From assembly GCA_017938785.1 (NCBI GenBank), contig JAGBAU010000289.1, positions 1 through 10,587 on the forward strand: DNA of 10,587 bases, in the 5' to 3' direction. The notes beneath the pieces are model-generated. The model saw nothing but the letters and a program-made list of their open reading frames with translations. It searched no databases and had not been told where the DNA came from. The stretch's first letter is position 1; every line of letters starts with the position of its first letter. The position numbers and the translations under genes are program-made. Source of the DNA: Clostridia bacterium. Its GTDB lineage: Bacteria; Bacillota_A; Clostridia; Christensenellales; Aristaeellaceae. This document shows positions 1 through 6,317 of the stretch, piece after piece.

Positions 1-159
1 GCCCACCAGGTTCACCATCATCAGCGCCAGCGCGCCCAGCACGCCCCCCGCCAGCAGCCGCCAAAGGAACTTCATGGGCACCAGCAGCAGATACCCGGTC
101 AGGCAAATCAGCGTAAGTCCCACCGCAAAGGACGCAATCAACTCCCAGGGAATGTGCAT
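1..159 (-). CDS. bofA: BofA-like pro-sigma-K processing inhibitor family protein (3' end cut off by window edge)
   Basis: Only the first 53 codons lie in the window; the C-terminus is beyond base 1. The visible protein starts MHIPWELIASFAVGL, has one hydrophobic helix (about residues 6-28, ending LLLVPMKF) and then a second helix (about residues 36-53, GGVLGALALMMVNLVG). The pattern of a helix, then VP-x-K, then a G-rich helix ending in N-L-x-G is that of the BofA family. In Bacillus, BofA sits in the outer forespore membrane and holds back cleavage of pro-sigma-K during sporulation, so the gene suggests an endospore former. The ATG is preceded by GGAGGT (168-173) with 8 bases of spacing, which decides the start. 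That site lies inside the 3' arm of a hairpin (165-196). It follows queA by 51 bases on the same strand. A related small membrane protein of unknown role cannot be excluded because the C-terminal half is missing. Confidence 0.72.
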   Translation of the reverse strand, partial: MHIPWELIASFAVGLTLICLTGYLLLVPMKFLWRLLAGGVLGALALMMVNLVG

Positions 160-164
160 ACAAA

Positions 165-196
165 AACACCTCCGCAACAGCTTATGCGGAGGTGTT
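165..196 (-). terminator. Hairpin between queA and bofA: intrinsic terminator that also contains the bofA ribosome binding site
   Basis: A perfect 12-bp inverted repeat pairs 165-176 with 185-196 around an 8-base loop. Read on the minus strand the RNA is AACACCUCCGCA, loop UAAGCUGU, UGCGGAGGUGUU, followed by three further U (164-162). It starts 14 bases after the queA stop, where a rho-independent terminator would be expected. The U-tract is short (five U, two of them in the stem), so termination may be incomplete. The 3' arm holds the GGAGGT Shine-Dalgarno sequence of bofA (168-173), and the 5' arm carries the matching anti-Shine-Dalgarno CACCUCC. Any transcript reading through from queA would therefore have the bofA ribosome site buried in the stem. 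The structure is seen directly; its regulatory effect is inferred. Confidence 0.7.
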
Positions 197-210
197 CGGT
201 TTTATCTGCC

Positions 211-1230
211 TCATTCGATGAACATGGCGTCGCCGAAGGAGAAGAAGCGATACTGCTCTTCCACGGCGCAGCGGTAGGCGTCCAGGATGCGCTCCCGGTC
301 GTACAGGGCGGAAACCAGCATCACCAAGGTGGAGCCGGGCAGGTGGAAGTTGGTGATCAGCGCGTCCACCATCTGCCACTTGTAGCCGGGGCGGATGAAG
401 ATCTGGGTATCGCCGCGCTTGGGCAACAGCTTTCCGTTTTCAGATGCGGATTCCAGGGTGCGCACGCTGGTGGTTCCCACGGCGATGACCCTGCATCCGC
501 GCTCATGGGCAGCGTTGATGCGCGCTGCCGCTTCCTCGGAGACCTCGAAGTATTCGGAGTGCATCTCGTGCTCGTCCAGGTTTTCCACCTTCACCGGGCG
601 GAAGGTACCCAGGCCCACGTGCAGCAGCACAGGAATGATGTCGACGCCCTTTGCGCGGATCCTGTCCATCAGCTCAGGGGTGAAGTGCAGGCCCGCGGTG
701 GGTGCGGCGGCGCTGCCCTCGTGCTTGGCGTATACGGTCTGGTAGCGCTCGCGGTTCTCCAGCTTTTCGTGGATGTAGGGCGGCAGGGGCATCTCACCCA
801 GCTCGTCCAGCGCGGCCTCCATGGTGCCCTCGCATTCAAAATCCACGATGCGGCCGCCGGTCTCGGTGGTGGAAGCGATGGTGGCCACCAGCTTACCGCC
901 GCCGAAGAGCACCTGCGCACCGGGCTTCAGCTTCTTGCCGGGGCGCACGATGGTCTCCCACTTCTTGGGCGCCAGCTGCTTGAGCAGCAGGATTTCGCAA
1001 GCACCGCCGGTGGGACGCTCGCCGATCAGGCGGGCGGGAATCACGCGGGTTTCATTCACCACCAGCACATCGCCGGGGTTCAGGTAATCGATGATATCAT
1101 AAAAATGCTTGTGTTCGATGGAGTGGTCGCCGCGGTGCACCACCATCAGGCGGCTATGGTCGCGGGGCTCCACCGGAGTCTGAGCGATTCTCTCCTCGGG
1201 GAGATCATACATAAAATCGGATAACTGCAT
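211..1230 (-). CDS. queA: S-adenosylmethionine:tRNA ribosyltransferase-isomerase (QueA), queuosine biosynthesis
   Basis: A cytoplasmic enzyme that moves and isomerises the ribosyl part of S-adenosylmethionine onto preQ1 in the wobble position of GUN-anticodon tRNAs, giving epoxyqueuosine. The 339-residue length is typical of the family. Recognisable family blocks run in order: the N-terminal [16 protein letters not shown] (about 15-30), the [12 protein letters not shown] block (59-70), LPPYI (149-153), [13 protein letters not shown] (171-183), HVGLGTF (204-210), [11 protein letters not shown] and the C-terminal NFHLPGSTL. No key block is missing. The ATG is preceded by AGGA about 7 bases upstream. 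It lies 12 bases after ruvB in the same reading frame, so it is almost certainly cotranscribed with murJ and ruvB. The frequent neighbour tgt does not follow; a bofA-like gene does. Confidence 0.97.
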   Translation of the reverse strand: MQLSDFMYDLPEERIAQTPVEPRDHSRLMVVHRGDHSIEHKHFYDIIDYLNPGDVLVVNETRVIPARLIGERPTGGACEILLLKQLAPKKWETIVRPGKKLKPGAQVLFGGGKLVATIASTTETGGRIVDFECEGTMEAALDELGEMPLPPYIHEKLENRERYQTVYAKHEGSAAAPTAGLHFTPELMDRIRAKGVDIIPVLLHVGLGTFRPVKVENLDEHEMHSEYFEVSEEAAARINAAHERGCRVIAVGTTSVRTLESASENGKLLPKRGDTQIFIRPGYKWQMVDALITNFHLPGSTLVMLVSALYDRERILDAYRCAVEEQYRFFSFGDAMFIE

Positions 1231-1242
1231 ATTCTTTTCCTA

Positions 1243-2280
1243 TCAAATCTCCAAACGGAGCTGTTTGTTTTCAGTGGTCTGGGGCATGGCGATGCCCATG
1301 TGCTCATAGGCGGCCTTGGTACAGATGCGGCCCCGGGGGGTGCGCATGATGAAGCCCAGCTGCAGAAGGTAGGGTTCGTACACATCCTCGATGGTGGCTG
1401 CGTCCTCGCCGGTGGTGGCGGCCAGGGTGTCCAGGCCCACAGGGCCGCCGCCGAAGCGCTCGATCATGACGGTGAGCATGGTGCGGTCGGTGTTGTCCAG
1501 GCCCAGCTCATCGATCTCCAGGATGTCCAGGGATTCCCGGGCATTCTCCACGGTGATCTTTCCGTCGCCGCGAACCTCGGCGAAATCGCGCACGCGGCGA
1601 ATCAGGCGGTTGGCGATACGGGGCGTGCCGCGGCTGCGGCTGGCAATTTCCAGCGCGCCGTCGTGCTCGATCTCCACCTTGAGGATCTTGGCGGAGCGCT
1701 CCACGATCACGGCCAGCTGCTCCGGCGTGTACATCTCCAAACGGAAGGAGATACCGAAGCGGTCGCGCAGGGGGCTGGAGAGCATACCCGCACGGGTGGT
1801 CGCGCCGATGAGCGTGAACTTGGGCAGGTCCAGGCGGATGGAGCGGGCCGCCGGGCCCTTGCCGATGATGATATCCAGGGCGTAGTCCTCCATGGCGGGA
1901 TAGAGCACTTCCTCAACCGTGTGGCTGAGGCGGTGAATCTCGTCGATGAAGAGCACGTCGCCTGCGTTCAGGTTGGTGAGTATGGAAGCCAGGTCGCCTG
2001 CGCGCTCGATGGCCGGGCCGCTGGTGACGCGAATGTTGTGGCCCATCTCTGCGGCAACGATGCCGGCGAGCGTGGTCTTGCCCAGGCCGGGCGGACCGTA
2101 GAGCAGGATGTGATCCAGCGGTTCATGGCGGGCGATGGCCGCCTGCATGTACACGTTCAGGCCCTTCTTGAGCTTATCCTGGCCGATGTATTCGCTGAGC
2201 GCATGGGGGCGCAGCGACTGTTCCGCGTCGTTATCCTCCTCGCGGAAGCCGGTGGTGATGAGTCTCTCCTCGTCGTGCAT
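1243..2280 (-). CDS. ruvB: Holliday junction branch migration ATPase RuvB
   Basis: The hexameric AAA+ motor that, with RuvA, drives branch migration of Holliday junctions before RuvC cuts them. The 345-residue protein shows Walker A GPPGLGKT (62-69), Walker B FIDEIHR (111-117), the sensor-1 segment LIGATTRAG (157-165), and the arginine-finger/sensor region SPLRDRFG (169-176). It ends in the winged-helix DNA-binding domain with [12 protein letters not shown] and [10 protein letters not shown]. It looks complete and functional. The start is an ATG with GGGGG (2288-2292) directly next to the murJ stop and 7 bases of spacing, so translation may be coupled to murJ. The usual ruvA or ruvC is not upstream here; murJ occupies that place, so ruvA and ruvC must be elsewhere if present. 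Confidence 0.98.
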   Translation of the reverse strand: MHDEERLITTGFREEDNDAEQSLRPHALSEYIGQDKLKKGLNVYMQAAIARHEPLDHILLYGPPGLGKTTLAGIVAAEMGHNIRVTSGPAIERAGDLASILTNLNAGDVLFIDEIHRLSHTVEEVLYPAMEDYALDIIIGKGPAARSIRLDLPKFTLIGATTRAGMLSSPLRDRFGISFRLEMYTPEQLAVIVERSAKILKVEIEHDGALEIASRSRGTPRIANRLIRRVRDFAEVRGDGKITVENARESLDILEIDELGLDNTDRTMLTVMIERFGGGPVGLDTLAATTGEDAATIEDVYEPYLLQLGFIMRTPRGRICTKAAYEHMGIAMPQTTENKQLRLEI

Positions 2281-2292
2281 GGTGGTTCCCCC

Positions 2293-3831
2293 TTACTTGC
2301 GGATGCGGCCCAGTACGCCGCCGATGACGCCCTTCATTGCCTGTACGCGCAGCACAAGGCAGATGATCAGGTATACGATGAAGCCCGCTGCGGTGCCTGC
2401 AACCAGGCGGCCGACGGCGCCGATGGTACCGTTGGCTGCCGGCAATGCATGGCTCACAGCCAGGCAGGCGGCTGCACAGCCCAGGGCCGCAATGCCAATC
2501 TTCACAAGCTCAAATGCGATATGCCTGAAGCCCAGGTAACCCATACGCTTGCGCAGCAGGATGAACATGGCAAGCAAGCCGCAGTAGCTGGCAATGGAAG
2601 TGGCCAGCGCAAGGCCGCGCGCGCCCATGAAGCGGCGCAGGATGATGTTCAGGATGATGTTCAGCACCACCACCAGGCAGGCCACCTTGAAGGGGGTCTT
2701 GGTATCCTGGAGGGAGTGGAAGGTGCGGTTCATGAAATCGCGGAAGCCGAAGCCCAGCACGCCGATCAGGTAGAACATGAGCACGGCGGCAGTCAGGTTC
2801 ACGGATTCCAGGGTGAAATTGCCGCGCATGTAGATCATTTTCACCACGTCGGTGGCCATGGTCATGCCCACGGCAATGACCGGCAGCGCCACCAGGGAGA
2901 TGATCATGATGCTGTTGCGCAGGGAGGCGAGCACACCGTCCTTGTTGTCGCCCGCGGCCTGGCGGCTCATGCGGGAGAACATGATGGTGGTCAGCGGCAC
3001 CATCAATACGCCCAGCAGGAAGGTGATCAGTTTGTAGGCGTAGCTCATGGCGGAAATGGAGCCGGTGGGCAGGCCGGATGCCAGGGAACGGTCGATCATA
3101 TGGTTGAATTCGCTGATGCCCATGGACAGTACCGCCGGGCCCGCCAGCTTCAGCAGGCGGTGGAAACGCTTATCCTTCAAATCCAGAACCGGCTTATACT
3201 CAAACCAGCCCATCAGCGCGGGAATCAGGATGACCACCTGCAGCACGCTTGCAGCAAACACGCCCCAGGCCACGGACTCGATGCCCAGCTTCGGCGCGAA
3301 TACCACCACCGCCAGGATCACTGCCACGCTCAGCGGAAAGCCCGTGAGCTGCGCCGCCATGAAGCGTTCCATGGCATTGAGCAAGCTGGAAATGACGATG
3401 GAAGAAACGTTGAACACCAAACCCAGCAGCATGATGCGGGTGAGCTTCACAGTGATGGCGATGCCCTGGGCGTCGAAATGATAGATCAGGTTCACGATGG
3501 GTTCACAGAACACATACATGACAGCCGAAACCAACAGCGCCGCCACAGCGAACAGGTTCAACGCGTTGCTGGCGAAGTGGTTGGAGTGCTTGAGGCTATA
3601 CTTTTCCCGCTCCTCCACAAACAGCGGCACGATGGTGGCCGTAATGCAGGAATTGAACAGCAGCACCGGCACATAGAACAGCGAATAGGCCGACTGATAG
3701 GCGTCGTTGTCGATGCCCGTGCCGAAATAGCCCGCGGTGATCACATCGCGCGCCAGGCCGAACACCTTGCTGAGTATGATGACCGCCGTGACCAGCGCGG
3801 TGGTCTTGATGAGTTTATCCTTACGTGCCAA
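2293..3831 (-). CDS. murJ: Lipid II flippase MurJ (MviN family), MOP superfamily membrane protein
   Basis: A polytopic inner-membrane protein that flips lipid II across the cytoplasmic membrane for peptidoglycan synthesis. The hydrophobicity pattern suggests about 14 membrane helices over 512 residues, the usual size. Family marks include ILSKVFGLARD at the N-terminus, SEFNHMIDRSLASGLPTGSISAMSYAYKL around residues 240-268, and a later NRTFHSLQDTKTP-type loop. Compared with E. coli MurJ, the cavity arginines R18 and R270 appear as lysines (K22, K267), while the R24 equivalent is retained (R28); charge is kept. I choose the TTG at 3831 because GGAGG (3840-3844) lies 8 bases upstream. An in-frame GTG at 3846 would add MEDCV but has no ribosome site. 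It is the first gene of the murJ-ruvB-queA unit. A related MATE/polysaccharide flippase role is less likely. Confidence 0.93.
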   Translation of the reverse strand: MARKDKLIKTTALVTAVIILSKVFGLARDVITAGYFGTGIDNDAYQSAYSLFYVPVLLFNSCITATIVPLFVEEREKYSLKHSNHFASNALNLFAVAALLVSAVMYVFCEPIVNLIYHFDAQGIAITVKLTRIMLLGLVFNVSSIVISSLLNAMERFMAAQLTGFPLSVAVILAVVVFAPKLGIESVAWGVFAASVLQVVILIPALMGWFEYKPVLDLKDKRFHRLLKLAGPAVLSMGISEFNHMIDRSLASGLPTGSISAMSYAYKLITFLLGVLMVPLTTIMFSRMSRQAAGDNKDGVLASLRNSIMIISLVALPVIAVGMTMATDVVKMIYMRGNFTLESVNLTAAVLMFYLIGVLGFGFRDFMNRTFHSLQDTKTPFKVACLVVVLNIILNIILRRFMGARGLALATSIASYCGLLAMFILLRKRMGYLGFRHIAFELVKIGIAALGCAAACLAVSHALPAANGTIGAVGRLVAGTAAGFIVYLIICLVLRVQAMKGVIGGVLGRIRK

Positions 3832-3839
3832 GACACAAT

Positions 3840-3844
3840 CCTCC
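3840..3844 (-). promoter_or_regulatory. Ribosome binding site deciding the murJ TTG start
   Basis: GGAGG on the minus strand is followed by 8 bases and then TTG at 3831-3829, giving a protein that begins (M)ARKDKLIK. The alternative GTG at 3846-3844 overlaps this GGAGG and has no Shine-Dalgarno sequence of its own. Confidence 0.8.
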
Positions 3845-3863
3845 ACAATATTTCATATCTTAC

Positions 3864-3872
3864 AGTATAGCA
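3864..3872 (-). promoter_or_regulatory. Extended -10 promoter of the murJ-ruvB-queA operon
   Basis: The minus strand reads TGCTATACT, an extended -10 element (TG-N-TATACT) one base away from the TATAAT consensus. No good -35 hexamer is seen 16-18 bases upstream, which is usual for extended -10 promoters. Transcription would start near 3857, giving a leader of roughly 25 bases that includes the GGAGG of murJ. The promoter is placed just outside the first gene of the operon in a 167-base divergent intergenic region. Confidence 0.55.
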
Positions 3873-3954
3873 TAGATTGACGCAAAATACCATCCCGCCA
3901 AGGTAAAAGACAATCGCGCATTTCTGCGCAAAATTTAACATAACGAGGTGGAGA

Positions 3955-4005
3955 TAAAATCCAAAACGGTTTACAATGCTAAAGTATATACAGTAATGAA
4001 GGGAT
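3955..4005 (+). promoter_or_regulatory. serC: Upstream region of serC with weak promoter candidates and the serC ribosome site
   Basis: This AT-rich stretch must hold the serC-serA promoter, but no convincing -35/-10 pair is visible. Candidate -10 hexamers are TAAAAT (3955-3960) and TATATA (3985-3990); neither has a good -35 at standard spacing. The serC Shine-Dalgarno sequence is probably the AAGGGA about 9 bases before the ATG at 4014. I saw no T-box signature or other known riboswitch in the 167 bases between murJ and serC. A small inverted repeat, GCGCA-TTTC-TGCGC, lies at 3916-3929. Confidence 0.3.
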
Positions 4006-4013
4006 GATAGTCT

Positions 4014-5096
4014 ATGGATCGCGTGTTCAACTTTGCAGCAGGCCCCTCCACCATGCCCGTCGAGGCGCTTGAAACCGCAGCCCGTGAAATGCTCAACTGG
4101 AACGGCAGCGGCATGTCTGTGATGGAGATGAGCCACCGCTCCAAGATGTATATTGAAATCTTTGATGAAGCCGTGCAGCTGGTGAAAGACCTGATGCATG
4201 TGCCGGAAAACTATGAAGTACTGTTCCTGCAGGGCGGCGCAACCGGCCAGTTCGCAGCCATTCCCCTGAACCTGCTCTCCGAAAACGGCAGCGCCGATTA
4301 CATCGACAGCGGCAATTTCGCCCACGGCGCGCTGGTAGAAGCAGGCAAGTACGGTAATGTGCGCTGCGTGGCCTCCTCCCGGGAGGAGAACTACACCCAC
4401 ATTCCCGCATGGAACACCGCCGATTTCAACCCCAGCGCGGATTACTTCTACATCACCACCAACAACACCATCTTCGGCACCCGCTATGCTGAGCTGCCGG
4501 AAACCGGCAATGTGCCGCTGGTGGCGGATATGTCCTCCAATATCCTGAGCGAAACCTATGATGTGAACCGCTTCGGCGTGATCTATGCAGGCGCACAGAA
4601 GAACATCGGCCCCGCCGGCGCAACGCTGGTGATCGTGAGACGGGATCTGCTGGGCAAGGCCCGCGCCAACTGCCCCAAGATCATGGACTGGCAGAAGATG
4701 GCAGACAATTCCTCCATGCTCAACACCCCGCCCACCTACGCCATCTATATGTGCGGCCTGTGCATGAAGTGGCTGAAGAAGCTCGGCGGCGTGGAGGCCA
4801 TCGAGAAGGTGAACATCGAAAAGTCCAGCCTGCTCTACAAGCTGCTGGATGAAAGCAAGTTCTACCGCCCCACTGCTGAAGTTTCTTCCCGCAGCCGCAT
4901 GAACGTGACCTTCACTACCCCCGACAAGGATACCGACGCCCTGTTCGTGAAGGAAGCGGCCGCCAAGGGCCTGCTCAACCTGAAGGGCCACCGCCTGACC
5001 GGCGGCATCCGCGCCAGCATCTACAATGCCATGCCCGTGGAGGGCGTGCAGGCGCTGGCTGAGTTCATGAAAACATTCGAAATGGAGCACAGATAA
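4014..5096 (+). CDS. serC: Phosphoserine aminotransferase SerC
   Basis: A cytoplasmic PLP enzyme that converts 3-phosphohydroxypyruvate and glutamate to 3-phosphoserine and 2-oxoglutarate, the second step of serine synthesis; many family members also act in pyridoxal phosphate synthesis. At 360 residues it is full length. The N-terminal FAAGPSTMP (7-15), MSHRS (39-43, binding the substrate phosphate through the arginine), the phosphate loop QGGATGQF (73-80), D172 in ADMSS, which contacts the pyridine nitrogen, and the Schiff-base lysine K196 in GAQKNIGPAG are all present, as is the C-terminal GGIRASIYNAM block. Its stop codon directly touches the serA start in the same frame, so the two are a tightly coupled operon. 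The usual serB (phosphoserine phosphatase) is not in the window. Confidence 0.98.
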   Translation: MDRVFNFAAGPSTMPVEALETAAREMLNWNGSGMSVMEMSHRSKMYIEIFDEAVQLVKDLMHVPENYEVLFLQGGATGQFAAIPLNLLSENGSADYIDSGNFAHGALVEAGKYGNVRCVASSREENYTHIPAWNTADFNPSADYFYITTNNTIFGTRYAELPETGNVPLVADMSSNILSETYDVNRFGVIYAGAQKNIGPAGATLVIVRRDLLGKARANCPKIMDWQKMADNSSMLNTPPTYAIYMCGLCMKWLKKLGGVEAIEKVNIEKSSLLYKLLDESKFYRPTAEVSSRSRMNVTFTTPDKDTDALFVKEAAAKGLLNLKGHRLTGGIRASIYNAMPVEGVQALAEFMKTFEMEHR

Positions 5097-6272
5097 ATGT
5101 TTAATGTCAAAACCCTGAACGCAATCTCCCCCATCTACCAGGAATTCCTGAAGGAGAATGAATACAACGTGGGTTCCGAAATTCAGAACCCGGACGCCAT
5201 CCTGGTGCGCAGCGCCGATATGCACAGCTACGAAATCGAAAAGGATTTGCTGTGCGTGGCCCGCGCCGGCGCAGGCGTAAACAACCTGCCCCTGGACAAG
5301 CTGGCCCAGAAGGGCGTAGTGGCCTTCAACGCCCCCGGCGCCAACGCCAACGCCGTGAAGGAGCTGGTGCTGGCAGGCCTGCTGCTCTCCAGCCGCAAGA
5401 TCGCACAGGGCATCGAATGGTGCCGCGGCCTGGCCGAGTGCGAAGACTCCATCGAAAAGCAGGTGGAATCCGGCAAGAAGCAGTTCATCGGCCCCGAGCT
5501 GGCCGGTAAGATCCTGGGCGTCATCGGCCTGGGCGCCATCGGCGTACAGGTGGCCAACTGCGGCGTAGCCCTGGGCATGGAGGTTCTGGGCTACGACCCC
5601 TACATCTCCATCGAACACGCATGGAAGCTCTCCCGCGCCGTGGAACACAGCACCTCCCTGGATGAGATTCTGGAAAAATCCGATTACATCACCATCCACG
5701 TTCCGCTGATGGATTCCACCCGCGATCTGATCAATGCCGCTTCCCTGGCCCAGATGAAGCCCACCGCCGCGCTGTTGAACTTCTCCCGCGATGGCCTGGT
5801 GAACATCGAAGCCGTAAAGGCTGCGCTGGAAAGCGACAAGCTGCGCGTATATGTGACCGACTTCCCCTGCAAGGACCTGATCAACGCCAAGAATGTGCTG
5901 CTGATGCCCCACCTGGGCGCTTCCACCCCGGAGAGCGAGGACAACTGCGTGCGCATGGCCGCCCAGCAGGTGAACGATTACATCAAGTACGGCTCCATCG
6001 TGAATTCCGTCAACTATCCCAACTGCAAGCTCAGCCGCCTGAGCATGCCGCGCATCTGCCTGCTGCACCAGAACGTGCCCAACGTCATCGGTTCCATCAC
6101 CAAGGTGCTCAGCGAGGAGGCCCTGAACATCGAAAACATGATCAACGTCTCCCGCGGCGGCTACGCCTATACGGTTGTGGACGTGGGCCATGCCCCCAGC
6201 GAGCGACTGGTTGAAAAGCTGGGCCAGCTGGACACCATGTACCGCGCCCGCCTGCTGTTGCCCGCGAAATAA
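5097..6272 (+). CDS. serA: D-3-phosphoglycerate dehydrogenase SerA with C-terminal ACT domain
   Basis: Oxidises 3-phosphoglycerate to 3-phosphohydroxypyruvate with NAD, the first step of serine synthesis. The 391-residue protein has a substrate domain (about 1-95 with ILVRSADMHS and RAGAGVNNLPLD), a Rossmann fold (about 96-285) with GLGAIG (144-149) and the acidic D167 in GYDPY that favours NAD over NADP, and a C-terminal ACT domain (about 318-391, RICLLHQNVPNVIGSITKVL), which usually binds serine for feedback control. The active-site arginine is R231 (FSRDG) and the histidine H272 (MPHLGAST). The position of the catalytic glutamate seems to hold aspartate (D260 in TDFPCKD). It is a short form, lacking the extra domain of the 520-residue type. 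A GGAG inside serC (5084-5087) serves as ribosome site. Another 2-hydroxyacid dehydrogenase is unlikely given serC next to it. Confidence 0.96.
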   Translation: MFNVKTLNAISPIYQEFLKENEYNVGSEIQNPDAILVRSADMHSYEIEKDLLCVARAGAGVNNLPLDKLAQKGVVAFNAPGANANAVKELVLAGLLLSSRKIAQGIEWCRGLAECEDSIEKQVESGKKQFIGPELAGKILGVIGLGAIGVQVANCGVALGMEVLGYDPYISIEHAWKLSRAVEHSTSLDEILEKSDYITIHVPLMDSTRDLINAASLAQMKPTAALLNFSRDGLVNIEAVKAALESDKLRVYVTDFPCKDLINAKNVLLMPHLGASTPESEDNCVRMAAQQVNDYIKYGSIVNSVNYPNCKLSRLSMPRICLLHQNVPNVIGSITKVLSEEALNIENMINVSRGGYAYTVVDVGHAPSERLVEKLGQLDTMYRARLLLPAK

Positions 6273-6277
6273 AACAT

Positions 6278-6310
6278 AAAAAACCCGCGAACTGAGTTCG
6301 CGGGTTTTTT
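6278..6310. terminator. Strong bidirectional rho-independent terminator between serA and the NSS transporter
   Basis: A perfect 9-bp stem CCCGCGAAC / GTTCGCGGG (6284-6292 with 6296-6304) with a TGA triloop is flanked by six A on the left and six T on the right. It gives a U-tract in both directions and can extend the pairing to 15 bp. It begins 5 bases after the serA stop and ends 7 bases before the stop of the convergent transporter gene, so it can end both transcripts. Confidence 0.95.
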
Positions 6311-6317
6311 GTTTGGC

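Noticed and set aside
179..186. CATAAGCT on the minus strand as a possible sigma-E-type -10 for bofA inside the hairpin.
   Set aside because: Only a partial match to the Bacillus consensus with a poor -35, and the predicted start would clip the Shine-Dalgarno sequence.
154..1224. A 356-codon plus-strand open frame antisense to queA.
   Set aside because: Shadow frame; QueA motifs on the minus strand are complete and the plus-strand product is unrecognisable.
1300..3870. An 856-codon plus-strand open frame antisense to ruvB and murJ.
   Set aside because: It is codon-aligned with the real genes and stays open because their codons TTA, CTA and TCA are rare; the 12-base gap is a multiple of three. 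The product is rich in H, Q, G and A with no domain pattern, while the minus strand carries intact RuvB and MurJ motifs.
3945..3975. GAGGTGGAG followed by a short frame upstream of serC, as a possible leader peptide.
   Set aside because: No ATG, GTG or TTG lies at workable spacing; the sequence following has no start and soon stops.
3741..6191. An 816-codon minus-strand open frame antisense to serC and serA.
   Set aside because: Same codon-register effect, lengthened because serC and serA share one frame with no gap. No ribosome site or recognisable domain.
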